Assembly: GCF_000230675.1 (NCBI RefSeq)
Contig: NZ_AGIK01000001.1
Coordinates: 930,001 to 994,000, forward strand
Length of the DNA stretch: 64,000 nt
Source of the DNA: Synechococcus sp. WH 8016
GTDB lineage: Bacteria > Cyanobacteriota > Cyanobacteriia > PCC-6307 > Cyanobiaceae
Reading direction: 5' to 3'
The position numbers were made by a program, and so were the translations under genes. Position 1 is the first letter of the stretch; each line of letters opens with the position of its first letter. Positions 54,189 to 63,778 of the stretch are shown piece by piece. The notes below the pieces were generated by a model that saw nothing but the letters and a program-made list of their open reading frames with translations, was not told where the DNA came from and made no database searches.

Positions 54189-55283
54189 TCAACCAAATAG
54201 CGCCTCTTCTGCCTTGTCTGCAATGGTGTGTGGAGCCAGAAATGCTCTGTAGGTTTTTGAGTGCTCTGAGGGGCTATGTCCCATCAACCTTGAGGCTGTA
54301 TAGATATCAAGTTTCGACTTACCAGTGCTCCAAAGTCTTCCCGCAAATCCATGCCTAAGAGCGTATGGACGGAACGGCATGCCTATCTTCTTTCGACGGT
54401 CATGTAGCCACTTAGCCGTTGTGTAGCCAGGACTATGACCACTACGCCTCTTCTCATTTCGCAAATCAAATAATTCCACCCACTCCCGAGGCACGGGAAC
54501 AACAATGCGTTCACCCGTTTTTGTCGATTTATCAACCCAGAGCCGATGTTTGTCATCGACAAAACGGCACGTATCCACCTCGTGGTCTCTCAGCCCATAG
54601 GTCGCCATCATCCCCATAGTCCAACCGAGCTCAGGCAGATAGTCCATTGCCTTTTGGACCCACTCAACAATTTCTTTGTCAGACGGCACCTCAAGAACAG
54701 GAGGTTTAGAGCCGTACGTAGGAACCGGAGCCTCAGGGAATGTGACGCTTATAAGGTCGCAAATGTCTTTGAGCAGATAGAAAAACTCGCGATAGGAAGC
54801 TGTGTCACGCTCGTAGCGAGTAAGAGCTCGTTTGATTTCTTCAGTTGTGACGACCTTGCCCATTGGCATCTGCCTTAGGCGACCCATATAAGAAATTTCC
54901 CAAGTCCTCTCTCCCGTTCGTCCATAGACGACACGCTTGCGATAGAGCTGATCAATGGCCGACTTCCAAGTCGTTCCCTTAGTTGTCTCAGTCCAGTCGT
55001 CCCAATCAAACGTATTTGTATCAACCTGCCGTTGAAGAAGTGCTCGGCGTTTCTCTGCAATTTTGAGATCAGCCGGAGCATCAAACAAGCCCAACGGAAT
55101 CCGCATCTGTTTGACAACCCCAGAGCCGTCTTTGGACGGGAGCATTCCCAGCAAATACAGCTTCCCTCGGAGAGCGTTGATCGAAATCTTGCCCAAAGCG
55201 AGATCAAGAGCATTAGGGCTCAGTGTCGCCGATTTATGAAACAGCGCAAGTCGGCAATTTCTGGTTATGGACAGAGCGTGCAT
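54189..55283 (-). CDS. Tyrosine recombinase (integrase) of the island
   Basis: 364 residues. Catalytic domain from about residue 190: Arg in YGLRDHEV, Lys in TKTGERIVV, the box FRPYALRHGFAGRLW (the first His of the usual HxxR is Tyr, as in many cyanobacterial integrases), and LMGHSPSEHSKTY with the nucleophilic Tyr. The start is ATG 55283; the first 45 residues are less conserved and the true start may be later. It lies next to the intact target gene and is convergent with the excisionase gene. Confidence 0.93.
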   Translation of the reverse strand: MHALSITRNCRLALFHKSATLSPNALDLALGKISINALRGKLYLLGMLPSKDGSGVVKQMRIPLGLFDAPADLKIAEKRRALLQRQVDTNTFDWDDWTETTKGTTWKSAIDQLYRKRVVYGRTGERTWEISYMGRLRQMPMGKVVTTEEIKRALTRYERDTASYREFFYLLKDICDLISVTFPEAPVPTYGSKPPVLEVPSDKEIVEWVQKAMDYLPELGWTMGMMATYGLRDHEVDTCRFVDDKHRLWVDKSTKTGERIVVPVPREWVELFDLRNEKRRSGHSPGYTTAKWLHDRRKKIGMPFRPYALRHGFAGRLWSTGKSKLDIYTASRLMGHSPSEHSKTYRAFLAPHTIADKAEEALFG

Positions 55284-55286
55284 AAA
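55274..55286. promoter_or_regulatory. Second copy of the possible arm-type site
   Basis: AGCGTGCATAAAA, identical to 24518-24530. It spans the proposed integrase start codon. CTATGTGCGTCTACATGC follows at 55303-55320 and is related to CACATAGACG at 53942. Confidence 0.4.
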
Positions 55287-55351
55287 AGCCCGATTTCCTT
55301 ACGTCTATGTGCGTCTACATGCATTGAGAAATCTCCTCAAGACCCTTGCAA

Positions 55352-55549
55352 TTACTGGCGAACTGCCTCTAATACTGCCAAGTACAAATCTTCATCGATC
55401 TCCCGGATGTCGTATTCCGTAGGCATAGCGCCATGGTGATGTTCATGCACCACGGTCCAGCACTTGCGCTCCACATCACTCAGTTCGTGTCCATACACGG
55501 CATGGACACGCTCCACCAAAGCCTTGACCAAAGCTGAATCAGTTGCCAT
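55352..55549 (-). CDS. Small conserved protein, 65 aa; island target gene with replaced 3' end
   Basis: MATDSALVKALVERVHAVYG, then VERKCWTVVHEHHHGAMPTE and a C-terminus IREIDEDLYLAVLEAVR. I do not recognise a family name, but conservation of the duplicated end with only synonymous changes shows selection on the protein. The last 20 codons are AT-rich, like island DNA (TTA, GCA, GTA), while the displaced copy is GC-rich. So the 3' end here is probably the element's. Confidence 0.8.
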   Translation of the reverse strand: MATDSALVKALVERVHAVYGHELSDVERKCWTVVHEHHHGAMPTEYDIREIDEDLYLAVLEAVRQ

Positions 55550-55707
55550 CCCTATCTCCCATTCAACGTTGAGGATCGGCTGACCCTACAAGTGCAGGTC
55601 GGGATACCGCATGGTGGCGCAAAGACCGACCGAGCCGGATCGGTTCTCCGCTCTACAAATGCAAAAGATCCACATACGGTTCCAAGCAATAAAACGTAGA
55701 AATCGCC

Positions 55708-58299
55708 ATGCAACCCACTGCTGAACAGTTCACCGAAAAAGCTTGGTCCGCGATCATGTCAGCCCAGCAGCTGGCCCAAAACCGTCGGCATCAACACCTT
55801 GAAAGTGAGCACTTGTTGAGGGCTTTGCTGGACCAAGAAGGTTTGGCAGGCCGGATCCTCGATAAGGCTGGGGTGTCTCCACCCGCTCTACAAACGGCCG
55901 TAGACACCTATCTCAGTCAGCAACCATCCCTCACCAATGCCCCCGACTCAGTCTTTCTAGGCAAAGGTCTCAATGCCCTGCTCGATCGCGCTGAAACGCT
56001 GAAGCAAAGTTTTGGCGATAGCTTTATTTCCATCGAGCATCTGCTGCTGGCCCTCGCCGACGATGGTCGCTGTGGCCGTCAGCTTTTTAGCCAAGCTGGC
56101 ACCGATAGCTCTCGTTTAAAAACCGCCATTAATGCCGTGCGTGGCAGTCAAAAAGTGACCGACCAAAACCCTGAGGGAACCTACGAATCTCTTGAAAAAT
56201 ATGGTCGAGATCTCACGAGCGCTGCCCGAGACGGCAAGCTCGATCCGGTGATTGGTCGTGATGAAGAAATCCGCAGAACGATTCAAATCCTCAGCCGACG
56301 CACCAAAAACAACCCTGTCCTGATCGGTGAACCAGGGGTCGGCAAGACAGCGATTGTGGAAGGGCTTGCCCAACGCATCGTCAATGGGGACGTGCCTCAA
56401 GCCTTGCAAAATCGTCAGTTGATCGCCCTCGATATGGGAGCACTGATCGCTGGGGCCAAATATCGCGGTGAATTTGAGGAACGACTCAAAGCCGTGCTCA
56501 AGGAGGTCACCAACTCCGAAGGACAAATTGTGTTGTTCATCGACGAAATCCACACCGTGGTGGGTGCAGGTGCCACCGGTGGTGCGATGGACGCCAGCAA
56601 CCTGTTAAAGCCCATGCTGGCCCGTGGTGAACTGCGCTGCATTGGAGCCACCACCCTGGACGAGCACAGGCAACACATTGAGAAAGACCCCGCTCTCGAG
56701 CGCCGCTTTCAGCAAGTCATGGTCGATCAACCCACAGTGGAAGACACCATTTCAATTTTGAGAGGACTGAAAGAGCGTTATGAGGTGCACCACGGCGTCC
56801 GCATTGCCGACAGCGCCCTGGTCGCAGCAGCCGTTTTGAGTAGTCGCTACATCGCTGATCGCTTCCTTCCAGACAAAGCGATCGACCTTGTGGATGAATC
56901 AGCCGCCAGGCTCAAGATGGAGATCACCTCCAAGCCAGAAGAAATCGACGAGATCGATCGCAAAATCCTGCAGTTGGAAATGGAGAAGCTCTCGCTCGGA
57001 CGGGAGTCGGATGCGGCCAGTCAAGAACGCCTTCAACGATTAGAACGAGAACTTGCTGAATTATCCGAACAGCAAAGCACCCTCAATGCTCAATGGCAGC
57101 AAGAAAAAGGTGCCATTGATGAGCTCTCTGCTCTGAAAGAAGACATCGAACGCGTGCAGCTGCAAGTGGAGCAGGCCAAACGCAGTTATGACCTCAATAA
57201 AGCAGCAGAACTGGAATACGGAACGCTGGCTGGACTTCAAAAACAACTGCTAAGCCAGGAACAGGCGCTGGCAGCAACCGATGAGACGGCAGAAAAATCA
57301 CTGCTTAGAGAAGAGGTCAGCGAAGACGACATCGCCGAGGTGATTGCGAAGTGGACAGGCATTCCCGTCGCCAAGCTTGTGCAGTCTGAGATGGAAAAAC
57401 TGCTCAAACTTGAGGACCAACTGCATGAACGCGTTGTGGGGCAAGACCAGGCCGTCACGGCAGTAGCCGACGCCATCCAGCGATCCAGAGCCGGGCTCAG
57501 CGATCCAAATCAACCCATCGCTAGTTTTTTATTTTTGGGACCCACCGGTGTGGGCAAAACAGAGTTGTCAAAAGCCTTGGCAGCCCAATTGTTTGATAGC
57601 GAAGACGCCTTGGTTCGCATCGACATGTCGGAATACATGGAGAAACATACGGTGAGCCGATTAATCGGTGCACCTCCGGGATATGTGGGATATGAGGCTG
57701 GAGGACAGCTCACAGAAGCGATACGGCGCAGGCCATACGCGGTGATCTTGTTTGATGAAGTGGAAAAAGCGCATCCAGACGTCTTCAATGTGATGCTCCA
57801 AATCCTGGATGATGGGCGCGTCACGGACGGGCAAGGCCGCACTGTTGATTTCACCAATGCTGTGTTGATTCTCACCAGCAACATCGGCAGTCAATCCATC
57901 CTCGATTTAGGAGGTGATGACAACCAACACCAAGAAATGGAAAGCCGGGTCAATGATGCGCTCCGCAGCCACTTCCGCCCAGAGTTCCTAAACCGAATCG
58001 ACGACACGATCATTTTCCACAGTCTTCGTCGTGACGAATTGCGCCTCATTGTTGCGCTACAAGTGGAGCGGTTACGACAACGCCTCAGCGAGCGCAAGCT
58101 GGGTCTCAACATCAGCGAAGAGGCGACCGACTGGTTGGCCAATGCCGGCTATGACCCGGTTTATGGTGCGAGGCCCCTCAAACGCGCCATTCAGCGCGAA
58201 CTTGAAACACCGATTGCAAAAGCGATTCTCGCAGGTGCCTATGAGGAAGGAAGCAGTGTTCAAATCAAAGTGAAAGAAGAACAACTAAGCCTGCTTTAA
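55708..58299 (+). CDS. clpB: ATP-dependent chaperone ClpB
   Basis: Disaggregase working with DnaK. N-terminal Clp domain (residues 1-145), first AAA+ module with Walker [10 protein letters not shown] (about 206) and Walker B LFIDEIHT, middle coiled coil (about 410-530), second module with GPTGVGKTE (about 612) and ILFDEVEKA. Length 863 is normal. No CIRCE repeat was seen upstream. Confidence 0.97.
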   Translation: MQPTAEQFTEKAWSAIMSAQQLAQNRRHQHLESEHLLRALLDQEGLAGRILDKAGVSPPALQTAVDTYLSQQPSLTNAPDSVFLGKGLNALLDRAETLKQSFGDSFISIEHLLLALADDGRCGRQLFSQAGTDSSRLKTAINAVRGSQKVTDQNPEGTYESLEKYGRDLTSAARDGKLDPVIGRDEEIRRTIQILSRRTKNNPVLIGEPGVGKTAIVEGLAQRIVNGDVPQALQNRQLIALDMGALIAGAKYRGEFEERLKAVLKEVTNSEGQIVLFIDEIHTVVGAGATGGAMDASNLLKPMLARGELRCIGATTLDEHRQHIEKDPALERRFQQVMVDQPTVEDTISILRGLKERYEVHHGVRIADSALVAAAVLSSRYIADRFLPDKAIDLVDESAARLKMEITSKPEEIDEIDRKILQLEMEKLSLGRESDAASQERLQRLERELAELSEQQSTLNAQWQQEKGAIDELSALKEDIERVQLQVEQAKRSYDLNKAAELEYGTLAGLQKQLLSQEQALAATDETAEKSLLREEVSEDDIAEVIAKWTGIPVAKLVQSEMEKLLKLEDQLHERVVGQDQAVTAVADAIQRSRAGLSDPNQPIASFLFLGPTGVGKTELSKALAAQLFDSEDALVRIDMSEYMEKHTVSRLIGAPPGYVGYEAGGQLTEAIRRRPYAVILFDEVEKAHPDVFNVMLQILDDGRVTDGQGRTVDFTNAVLILTSNIGSQSILDLGGDDNQHQEMESRVNDALRSHFRPEFLNRIDDTIIFHSLRRDELRLIVALQVERLRQRLSERKLGLNISEEATDWLANAGYDPVYGARPLKRAIQRELETPIAKAILAGAYEEGSSVQIKVKEEQLSLL

Positions 58300-58334
58300 A
58301 AGCACGCTTAAATTGGCACAGACGATTCTCAGAA

Positions 58335-59894
58335 TTGGGAAGCCGAAAGTTCCTCTTCACCAACCGTGGAGTCCTCACCGTGGCTTTCATGGTGGTGCTG
58401 TTCACCTTCATCGTGATTGGTGCCATCGGTGTTCCAGCCCATGAATACGCCAGGGGATTTTTAGGAGGGACTCCGTACCAAAGCATTTGGTACATGAATG
58501 CCTATCTCATACCCTGCGCCCTCATGCTTACGTTAGTGGGCAACCTTCGGCAACGCTATGGGGGGAGAACCTTAGCCATCATTGGCCCAGCCATTTTTAG
58601 TCTCAGCCTGATTGGTGCCGCCCTAACGCAAGAAAGTCTCCTCTTCATCCTCCTTCGAATCATTCAAGGATTAAGTTCGGCGGTTTGCGCAGCGGTTGGG
58701 GGCGGATGGCTGAATGGAGGAATTGGAAGCAAACACAGCCAATTAGGGAAAGGGTTATTTATACTTGTTTTTGCCTTTGGTGCTACAGCAGGGATCGCCA
58801 TTTCAGCCTATACAACTTGGTATTTGAGCTGGCGAATTGTATATGCGTTCTTCGGTATCTGTCTTGGCGTTGCCTGGTTGCTGATCTATCGGTATTTACC
58901 AAAAACACCAAGCGACCCTTCAGTCACGATTGACTGGCTGACCTTCACTCTGATCTGTAGCGGGTTTGGCTTATTTAGTTTGTCCCTAGCCTGGGGCAAT
59001 CAACATGAGTGGTTTCAAAGTCCTTTTTACTGCATTCAACTTAGTCTCTCCCTCATCAGCATCATCCTTTTTTTTGTTCGGCTATCAAGTGCACCCCCTT
59101 TACTCAACCCGAAGGTCTTTCAAGACATCAACTTCTGCATCAGTACGGCCAACTTAACTCTGATTTTATTTGCCGTATTTCTTGTCTTCAACATCGTTCC
59201 TACATTTATGATTAAAGTAGTTGGGAATACGGTAGGAACGTACGCAGGCCCATTTAGCTGTTTCAGCCTTGCTTGTGTTGCAACAACATTCTTATTTGCA
59301 CCGGGGATTAACCCCTATGCTATCGGAAGCAATATAACACAAAGAAAAATCTCTTCAAGCATTGGAGTGTTTGGATTTGGACTAACAGCCCTATGGATGG
59401 CTCAAACCAATGCAATGCAGAGCAATAATAATCTAACCATACAATTAATTTTGCTTGGAATTAGTTTTGGACTGATCCTCAACGAGCTTTTAATGTGTTT
59501 TGCGACCATGCCAGCGGAATTAACCACCACCGCAAGTGCCGTAAACTTCTTCGGAACCAATATCGCCAAATCTCTATCCGGTGGTTTGAGCGGGGCTATC
59601 AGCACAGCCTCAAGCCAGGGGAGCTGGGAACGTTTTCGTATGGAAGTTGGCGCCAGTCAGGAAGCAATTGCCGACTTTCAATTGCCTTTACAAAATCATT
59701 TACAACAGGGAATTGAAGGGGGATCTTGGTCACAGGCATCATTAGAAATTATCAACCATGCAATTTCACAACAAGCAGAGGTCATTACATATATCAATAC
59801 GGCCACTTTAACGGGCTGGCTTCTCCTAGCATTCGGTCTGCTTCCTTTTCTGCACCGAGACGAGAAAGCATTCAAAGAAGATCGCCAAAACTAG
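58335..59894 (+). CDS. DHA2-type MFS permease 1 (EmrB/QacA-like), 519 aa
   Basis: Fourteen-helix drug/H+ antiporter layout. The N-terminus FTNRGVLTVAFMVVLFTF is followed by motif-A-like NLRQRYGGRTLA and LISWHL-type TYLSWRIVYAFFG. TTG 58335 is the only reasonable start. It lies 35 bases after clpB. The third gene on is an EmrA-type adaptor, so the pair of permeases may form a tripartite efflux system. Substrate unknown. Confidence 0.82.
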   Translation: MGSRKFLFTNRGVLTVAFMVVLFTFIVIGAIGVPAHEYARGFLGGTPYQSIWYMNAYLIPCALMLTLVGNLRQRYGGRTLAIIGPAIFSLSLIGAALTQESLLFILLRIIQGLSSAVCAAVGGGWLNGGIGSKHSQLGKGLFILVFAFGATAGIAISAYTTWYLSWRIVYAFFGICLGVAWLLIYRYLPKTPSDPSVTIDWLTFTLICSGFGLFSLSLAWGNQHEWFQSPFYCIQLSLSLISIILFFVRLSSAPPLLNPKVFQDINFCISTANLTLILFAVFLVFNIVPTFMIKVVGNTVGTYAGPFSCFSLACVATTFLFAPGINPYAIGSNITQRKISSSIGVFGFGLTALWMAQTNAMQSNNNLTIQLILLGISFGLILNELLMCFATMPAELTTTASAVNFFGTNIAKSLSGGLSGAISTASSQGSWERFRMEVGASQEAIADFQLPLQNHLQQGIEGGSWSQASLEIINHAISQQAEVITYINTATLTGWLLLAFGLLPFLHRDEKAFKEDRQN

Positions 59895-59911
59895 GAAAAG
59901 AAAGCATTCAT

Positions 59912-61462
59912 TTGAAAGAATTTCATCCATCCTTTTTCTTGACGAATAGAGGTGTTCTAACAGGCGCTTTCATGGCAATGCTGTTTTGCTATGGCATTGC
60001 TGGAGCGATTAGCGTTCCTGCCCATAACTATGCAAGCGGATATTTGGGAGGGACGCCTTATCACAGCCATTGGTATATGAATGCATACTTAATTCCGATG
60101 TCATTAACACTGATATTTGTAGGAAATCTAACAAAGAAGTTTGGCAGAAAAACGATGGCAACCTATGCACCAGCTGTTTTTATCATTGGACTGATCGGCT
60201 CTGCTTTAGCCGTCGATAGCTTGGTCTTTATTGGCTGTCGAATGATTCAAGGAATTTCAGCAGCAGTTTGCGGAGGCTTAGCTGGAGGATATCTCAATGG
60301 CGGCATTGGAAAAACACATCGCGACGTCGGGAAAGGGCTTTTTGTCGTGACATTTGTCTTTGCTGGAACACTTGGCGTTGCCTATGGAGGAGCCATTTCA
60401 TGGCATTTAAGCTGGCGTCTCGTTTATGCAAGCCTAGCGCTGATTCAATTTGCATCTTGGATCCTTATTGTTCGATATCTCCCTCAAGATCAAGGCGATG
60501 AAAACATGCATCTAGACTGGTCAACATTCATCCTGTGTAGCATCGGATTTGGGACATTCAGCATTTCCTTGATTTATGGAAATCAACACGAATGGCTTGA
60601 AAGCAACACGTACATCACATTATTAGCCGTATCTATTGTAGCTCTTGTTTTATTTTTCATTCGCTTCAGCAGCTCTCCACCTCTACTGAATCCAAAAGTC
60701 TTCTCTGATATTAATTTTGTCATAAGCAGCATCAATATTTCAGTCATTATGTTTTCAGTCTACCTAATCTTTGCGATCTTACCTGGGTTCATGATTGATG
60801 TAACTCAGAATACAATCATGACATATTCAGGTCCATTTTTTCTATTTTCCGCAGCATCAACCATCACGGTTTATCTATTCGCTCCCGGAATCAATACTCA
60901 TTACCTTGCAAGAACAGTTAAGGCAAGGCGTGTCATGTCAAGCCTGGGCGTCACTGGGTTTGGCCTCACATCCATATGGATGGCACAGACATCGTCCGCT
61001 CAATCTAATCAAACCATCACAATTCAATTAATCTTTCTTGGAATATCTTTCGGCTTTTTCTTTCATGAATTCTTGATGGCATTTGCCACAGTTCCAGCCG
61101 AGCTTGCAACCACAGCCAGCTCAATTGCTTTATTTGGTGGCAACTTGGCAAAAGTCTTTGGAGGGGCATTAAGTGGCAGCATTGATACTCTTTCTACGCA
61201 AGGAAGTTGGGAACGATTTCGTAACCATATTAGCCAAACAAGCATTGGACTAGAAAATTTTCAAGGGCCCCTAAAAAATCAAATGATCGAAGGAATCCAC
61301 ACTCAAAACTGGAATCAGGCATCACTCGATATAATCAACCACTCTCTTGGTCAACAGGCAGCCGTTGTTTCTTACATCAACCAGGCAACACTCACAGGCT
61401 GTCTTCTGATTTGCTTCGGAGTGCTTCCCTTTTTACATCGAGAACAGCAAGACAAAAAATAA
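59912..61462 (+). CDS. DHA2-type MFS permease 2, tandem paralogue, 516 aa
   Basis: Starts at TTG 59912 after an AGGAAAAG site; the longer frame from 59726 overlaps permease 1. Strong resemblance to permease 1 throughout (FLTNRGVLTGAFMAMLFCYG, NLTKKFGRKTMATYAP, SWHLSWRLVYASLAL). Tandem duplication and divergence. Two different or heteromeric permeases may share the EmrA adaptor that follows. Confidence 0.83.
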   Translation: MKEFHPSFFLTNRGVLTGAFMAMLFCYGIAGAISVPAHNYASGYLGGTPYHSHWYMNAYLIPMSLTLIFVGNLTKKFGRKTMATYAPAVFIIGLIGSALAVDSLVFIGCRMIQGISAAVCGGLAGGYLNGGIGKTHRDVGKGLFVVTFVFAGTLGVAYGGAISWHLSWRLVYASLALIQFASWILIVRYLPQDQGDENMHLDWSTFILCSIGFGTFSISLIYGNQHEWLESNTYITLLAVSIVALVLFFIRFSSSPPLLNPKVFSDINFVISSINISVIMFSVYLIFAILPGFMIDVTQNTIMTYSGPFFLFSAASTITVYLFAPGINTHYLARTVKARRVMSSLGVTGFGLTSIWMAQTSSAQSNQTITIQLIFLGISFGFFFHEFLMAFATVPAELATTASSIALFGGNLAKVFGGALSGSIDTLSTQGSWERFRNHISQTSIGLENFQGPLKNQMIEGIHTQNWNQASLDIINHSLGQQAAVVSYINQATLTGCLLICFGVLPFLHREQQDKK

Positions 61463-61526
61463 AATCACGGTACAATCTTTGTAACAGCATAAAGTAATCA
61501 CCATTGGACTTCCTCGCAATCAAGTC

Positions 61527-62576
61527 ATGACAGAGCAAGACGCGATGGACAACAAAAATCGCAAGCTCATTCTGACTGGCGGAATTCTCGGCGGAATCAC
61601 AACGCTGGGATTAACAGGCTTTTTTGTGTACGGGCACTATTTCCCAAACACTCCTGACGCCTACGTTCATGCTTATACCGTCACGGTGGCACCCTACGTT
61701 GCTGGTTACATCAAAAATATTCATATCCAGCCTAATCAATTTGTAAAAAAAGGAGAATTAATTTACGAGATCGTTCCTGATTCTTTTCAGGTGATTGTAG
61801 ATCAAAAAGCAAGCAAGCTTGAAGCTAGCAAAAAGAATTTAAACAGCATGCGTCAAGAGCTTCAAAAAGCAAAAGATGACCTTAAAAGCAAAAAAGCATC
61901 TCGATGGCTGATTGGCTTAAACCAAAAACGTTATGCCTTCCTCTTGAAAAAAGATGTTGTTTCCCTAGAAAAAGAACAAGCACTTCAGGCTTCCATCATT
62001 GAGTCAGATGCAGATGTCACTAGAGCCACAGCAGAAATACGGAGAATTTCACAAAAAATGCTCGAGCAGCAGTCCTTAATCAATGCAAACTCAAGCGACT
62101 TAGAAACCGCGAAAATAAACCTCAATTACTCAAAATACTACGCTCCTTTTGACGGCTTTATTAGCAATAAATTTACGATTAGGTCTGGTCAATACGTTAA
62201 GCCAGGGCAAGCACTTTTTCAAATCGTTGACAATAGCCAGTGGTGGGTTGACGCTAACTACAAAGAATCACAGATTCATCGAATCCGCCCAGGGATGAAG
62301 GCTTCCATCAAACTTGACATGTATCCAGGCAAGAAATTCGAAGGCACAGTCATCAACATCAGCTCAGGAAGCGGTGCTTATTATTCGCTTCTCCCCCCTC
62401 AAAATGCCACCGGCAACTGGGTAAAAGTGCCACAACGGTTTCCTGTACGCATCAAGATCAATCAGTCACTCAAGCATCCACTCCGAGCAGGATCTACCGC
62501 TTACAGCACTATCAATACAATGAAGACGGTGCCAAACATCAGCTCGAAGCAGAAGGATGCCCCCCCGAATTCGTAG
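61527..62576 (+). CDS. EmrA/HlyD-type membrane fusion protein, 349 aa
   Basis: One N-terminal membrane helix (about 12-32), lipoyl-like hairpin (VAPYVAGYIKNIHIQPNQF), long coiled coil (about residues 85-190) and the C-terminal beta domain (WVDANYKESQIHRIRPGMKA). It bridges the inner-membrane permeases to the envelope. The end overlaps the convergent queD-like gene by 38 bases. Confidence 0.88.
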   Translation: MTEQDAMDNKNRKLILTGGILGGITTLGLTGFFVYGHYFPNTPDAYVHAYTVTVAPYVAGYIKNIHIQPNQFVKKGELIYEIVPDSFQVIVDQKASKLEASKKNLNSMRQELQKAKDDLKSKKASRWLIGLNQKRYAFLLKKDVVSLEKEQALQASIIESDADVTRATAEIRRISQKMLEQQSLINANSSDLETAKINLNYSKYYAPFDGFISNKFTIRSGQYVKPGQALFQIVDNSQWWVDANYKESQIHRIRPGMKASIKLDMYPGKKFEGTVINISSGSGAYYSLLPPQNATGNWVKVPQRFPVRIKINQSLKHPLRAGSTAYSTINTMKTVPNISSKQKDAPPNS

Positions 62577-63042
62577 GTTCAAACCAGTGAGGGACTGAAT
62601 AATAAGTGGCTTCATTGCTGATATTTTCTCTGGCTTCTACTTTCCAACAGCAGGTTCGGCCCTGATCACGTTTTTTCAAGTGTTCATTGGCCCAGTCCCA
62701 CAACAATTGTGCGGTATGTTCCATCCCTACATTTTGCATCACCCGAAGATCTAGGGCTCCCTGCTGATGAAGAGATTGCCACTGTTCAAGCAAGGGATCA
62801 TCTTGGTTGACCAAAAAAGTGTGATCAAACTGATCGCTCAACTGTTTCTCTAAGGGACGCAAGCTTGAGAAATCCACCACAAAGCCACACGCATCAAGCT
62901 GCTTGGCAGCAAACCAAAACGTGAAGCTTCGGCTGTAGCCATGAACAAAATGACAATGGCCAGAGTGTTGCCATTGCCTATGACAACAAGGATACCCCTC
63001 GAAATGCTTGCTGCAGGTGAAGCCGGCGGGAGGCAGAAACAT
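62539..63042 (-). CDS. 6-pyruvoyl-tetrahydropterin synthase/QueD-like protein, 167 aa
   Basis: Tunnel-fold pterin enzyme: N-terminal FTCSKHFEGYPC, then HCHFVHGYSRSFTFWF and FVVDFSSLRPLEKQLSDQFD, and late GMEHTAQLLWDWA. The second His of the usual CxxxHGH is Tyr here (HGY), so one zinc ligand differs from textbook QueD. The reaction may be 6-carboxytetrahydropterin synthesis or a relative of it. Confidence 0.82.
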   Translation of the reverse strand: MFLPPAGFTCSKHFEGYPCCHRQWQHSGHCHFVHGYSRSFTFWFAAKQLDACGFVVDFSSLRPLEKQLSDQFDHTFLVNQDDPLLEQWQSLHQQGALDLRVMQNVGMEHTAQLLWDWANEHLKKRDQGRTCCWKVEARENISNEATYYSVPHWFEPTNSGGHPSASS

Positions 63043-63094
63043 CAGCGCGGAAGAGGGGGCACACTGCGGGAGAATTGACCATGTCTACATCTAC

Positions 63095-63778
63095 ATGCAC
63101 CGAGTCCCGATGCCAGCTGCTGATGTCGCCTTCATTGACGAACTCCGCTTCAACGACAAGGGGCTAATTCCTGCGATCGCTCAAGACTGGCTCGATGGGG
63201 CCATCCTCATGCAGGCCTGGATGAATCGTGCAGCCCTGGAGCTCACGTTGAGCACCGGTGAAGTGCACTACTGGAGTCGTTCTCGACAAGAGATGTGGCA
63301 CAAAGGAGCAACCAGTGGTCACATCCAACGTCTCAAGGGCTTTCGCTACGACTGCGACGCCGACGTGCTCCTTCTCACCATCGAACAAGCCGGCGATGTG
63401 GCCTGTCACACAGGAGCACGCAGCTGTTTTTACGACGATGGTCCCGTGCCTAGCCAAGGAGGAGACGAGGCCGCAGCCCCTCCAGCCGATGCCTGCACCG
63501 AATTGATGCGAGTGATTGAAGATCGCCGCAATTGCCCAGAAGAAGGCAGTTACACCAATCGATTGCTGGAAGGGGGTGACAATCGGATCCTCAAAAAAAT
63601 CGGTGAAGAAAGCGCAGAATTTGTGATGGCATGCAAAGACAACAACGCCAGCGAAATTGCAGGGGAAGCCGCTGATTTAATTTTTCACCTCCAGGTTGCT
63701 TTGGCCCACCACAACGTCAGTTGGCGAGACGTCCAGACCGTTCTGGCCAATCGCCGTGGAGCACCCAGGCGTTCTTAG
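63095..63778 (+). CDS. hisIE: Bifunctional HisI/HisE: phosphoribosyl-AMP cyclohydrolase/phosphoribosyl-ATP pyrophosphatase
   Basis: Histidine biosynthesis steps 2 and 3. HisI part: AILMQAWMNRAALELTLSTG, SRQEMWHKGATSGH and the Cys-containing VACHTGARSCFYDD. HisE part: TNRLLEGGDNRILKKIGEES. ATG 63095 or 63110; the longer frame to 63008 overlaps the divergent queD-like gene's start and adds unlikely sequence. Confidence 0.95.
   Translation: MHRVPMPAADVAFIDELRFNDKGLIPAIAQDWLDGAILMQAWMNRAALELTLSTGEVHYWSRSRQEMWHKGATSGHIQRLKGFRYDCDADVLLLTIEQAGDVACHTGARSCFYDDGPVPSQGGDEAAAPPADACTELMRVIEDRRNCPEEGSYTNRLLEGGDNRILKKIGEESAEFVMACKDNNASEIAGEAADLIFHLQVALAHHNVSWRDVQTVLANRRGAPRRS

Larger units (their letters stand above)
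24423..55420. mobile_element. Integrated genomic island, about 31 kb, inserted in the 3' end of a small protein gene
   Basis: Defined by a tyrosine recombinase gene next to an intact 65-codon gene at the right edge, and by a displaced copy of that gene's 3' end at the left edge in the same orientation. Both copies encode IREIDEDLYLAVLEAVR, with 38 of 51 bases identical and every difference synonymous. The interior is AT-richer than the flanks, mostly small unknown genes, with an excisionase-like gene, an annealing protein and core-gene debris. No capsid, tail or conjugation gene is recognisable, so a satellite-like or cargo-type element is more likely than a prophage or ICE. Exact crossover position not known. 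Confidence 0.82.

Noticed and set aside
55250..55352. tRNA gene as integration target
   Set aside because: No cloverleaf or tRNA-like sequence at either island end; the duplicated sequence is protein-coding.
24423..55420. Complete prophage or conjugative element
   Set aside because: No capsid, portal, terminase, tail, relaxase or type IV secretion gene is recognisable.
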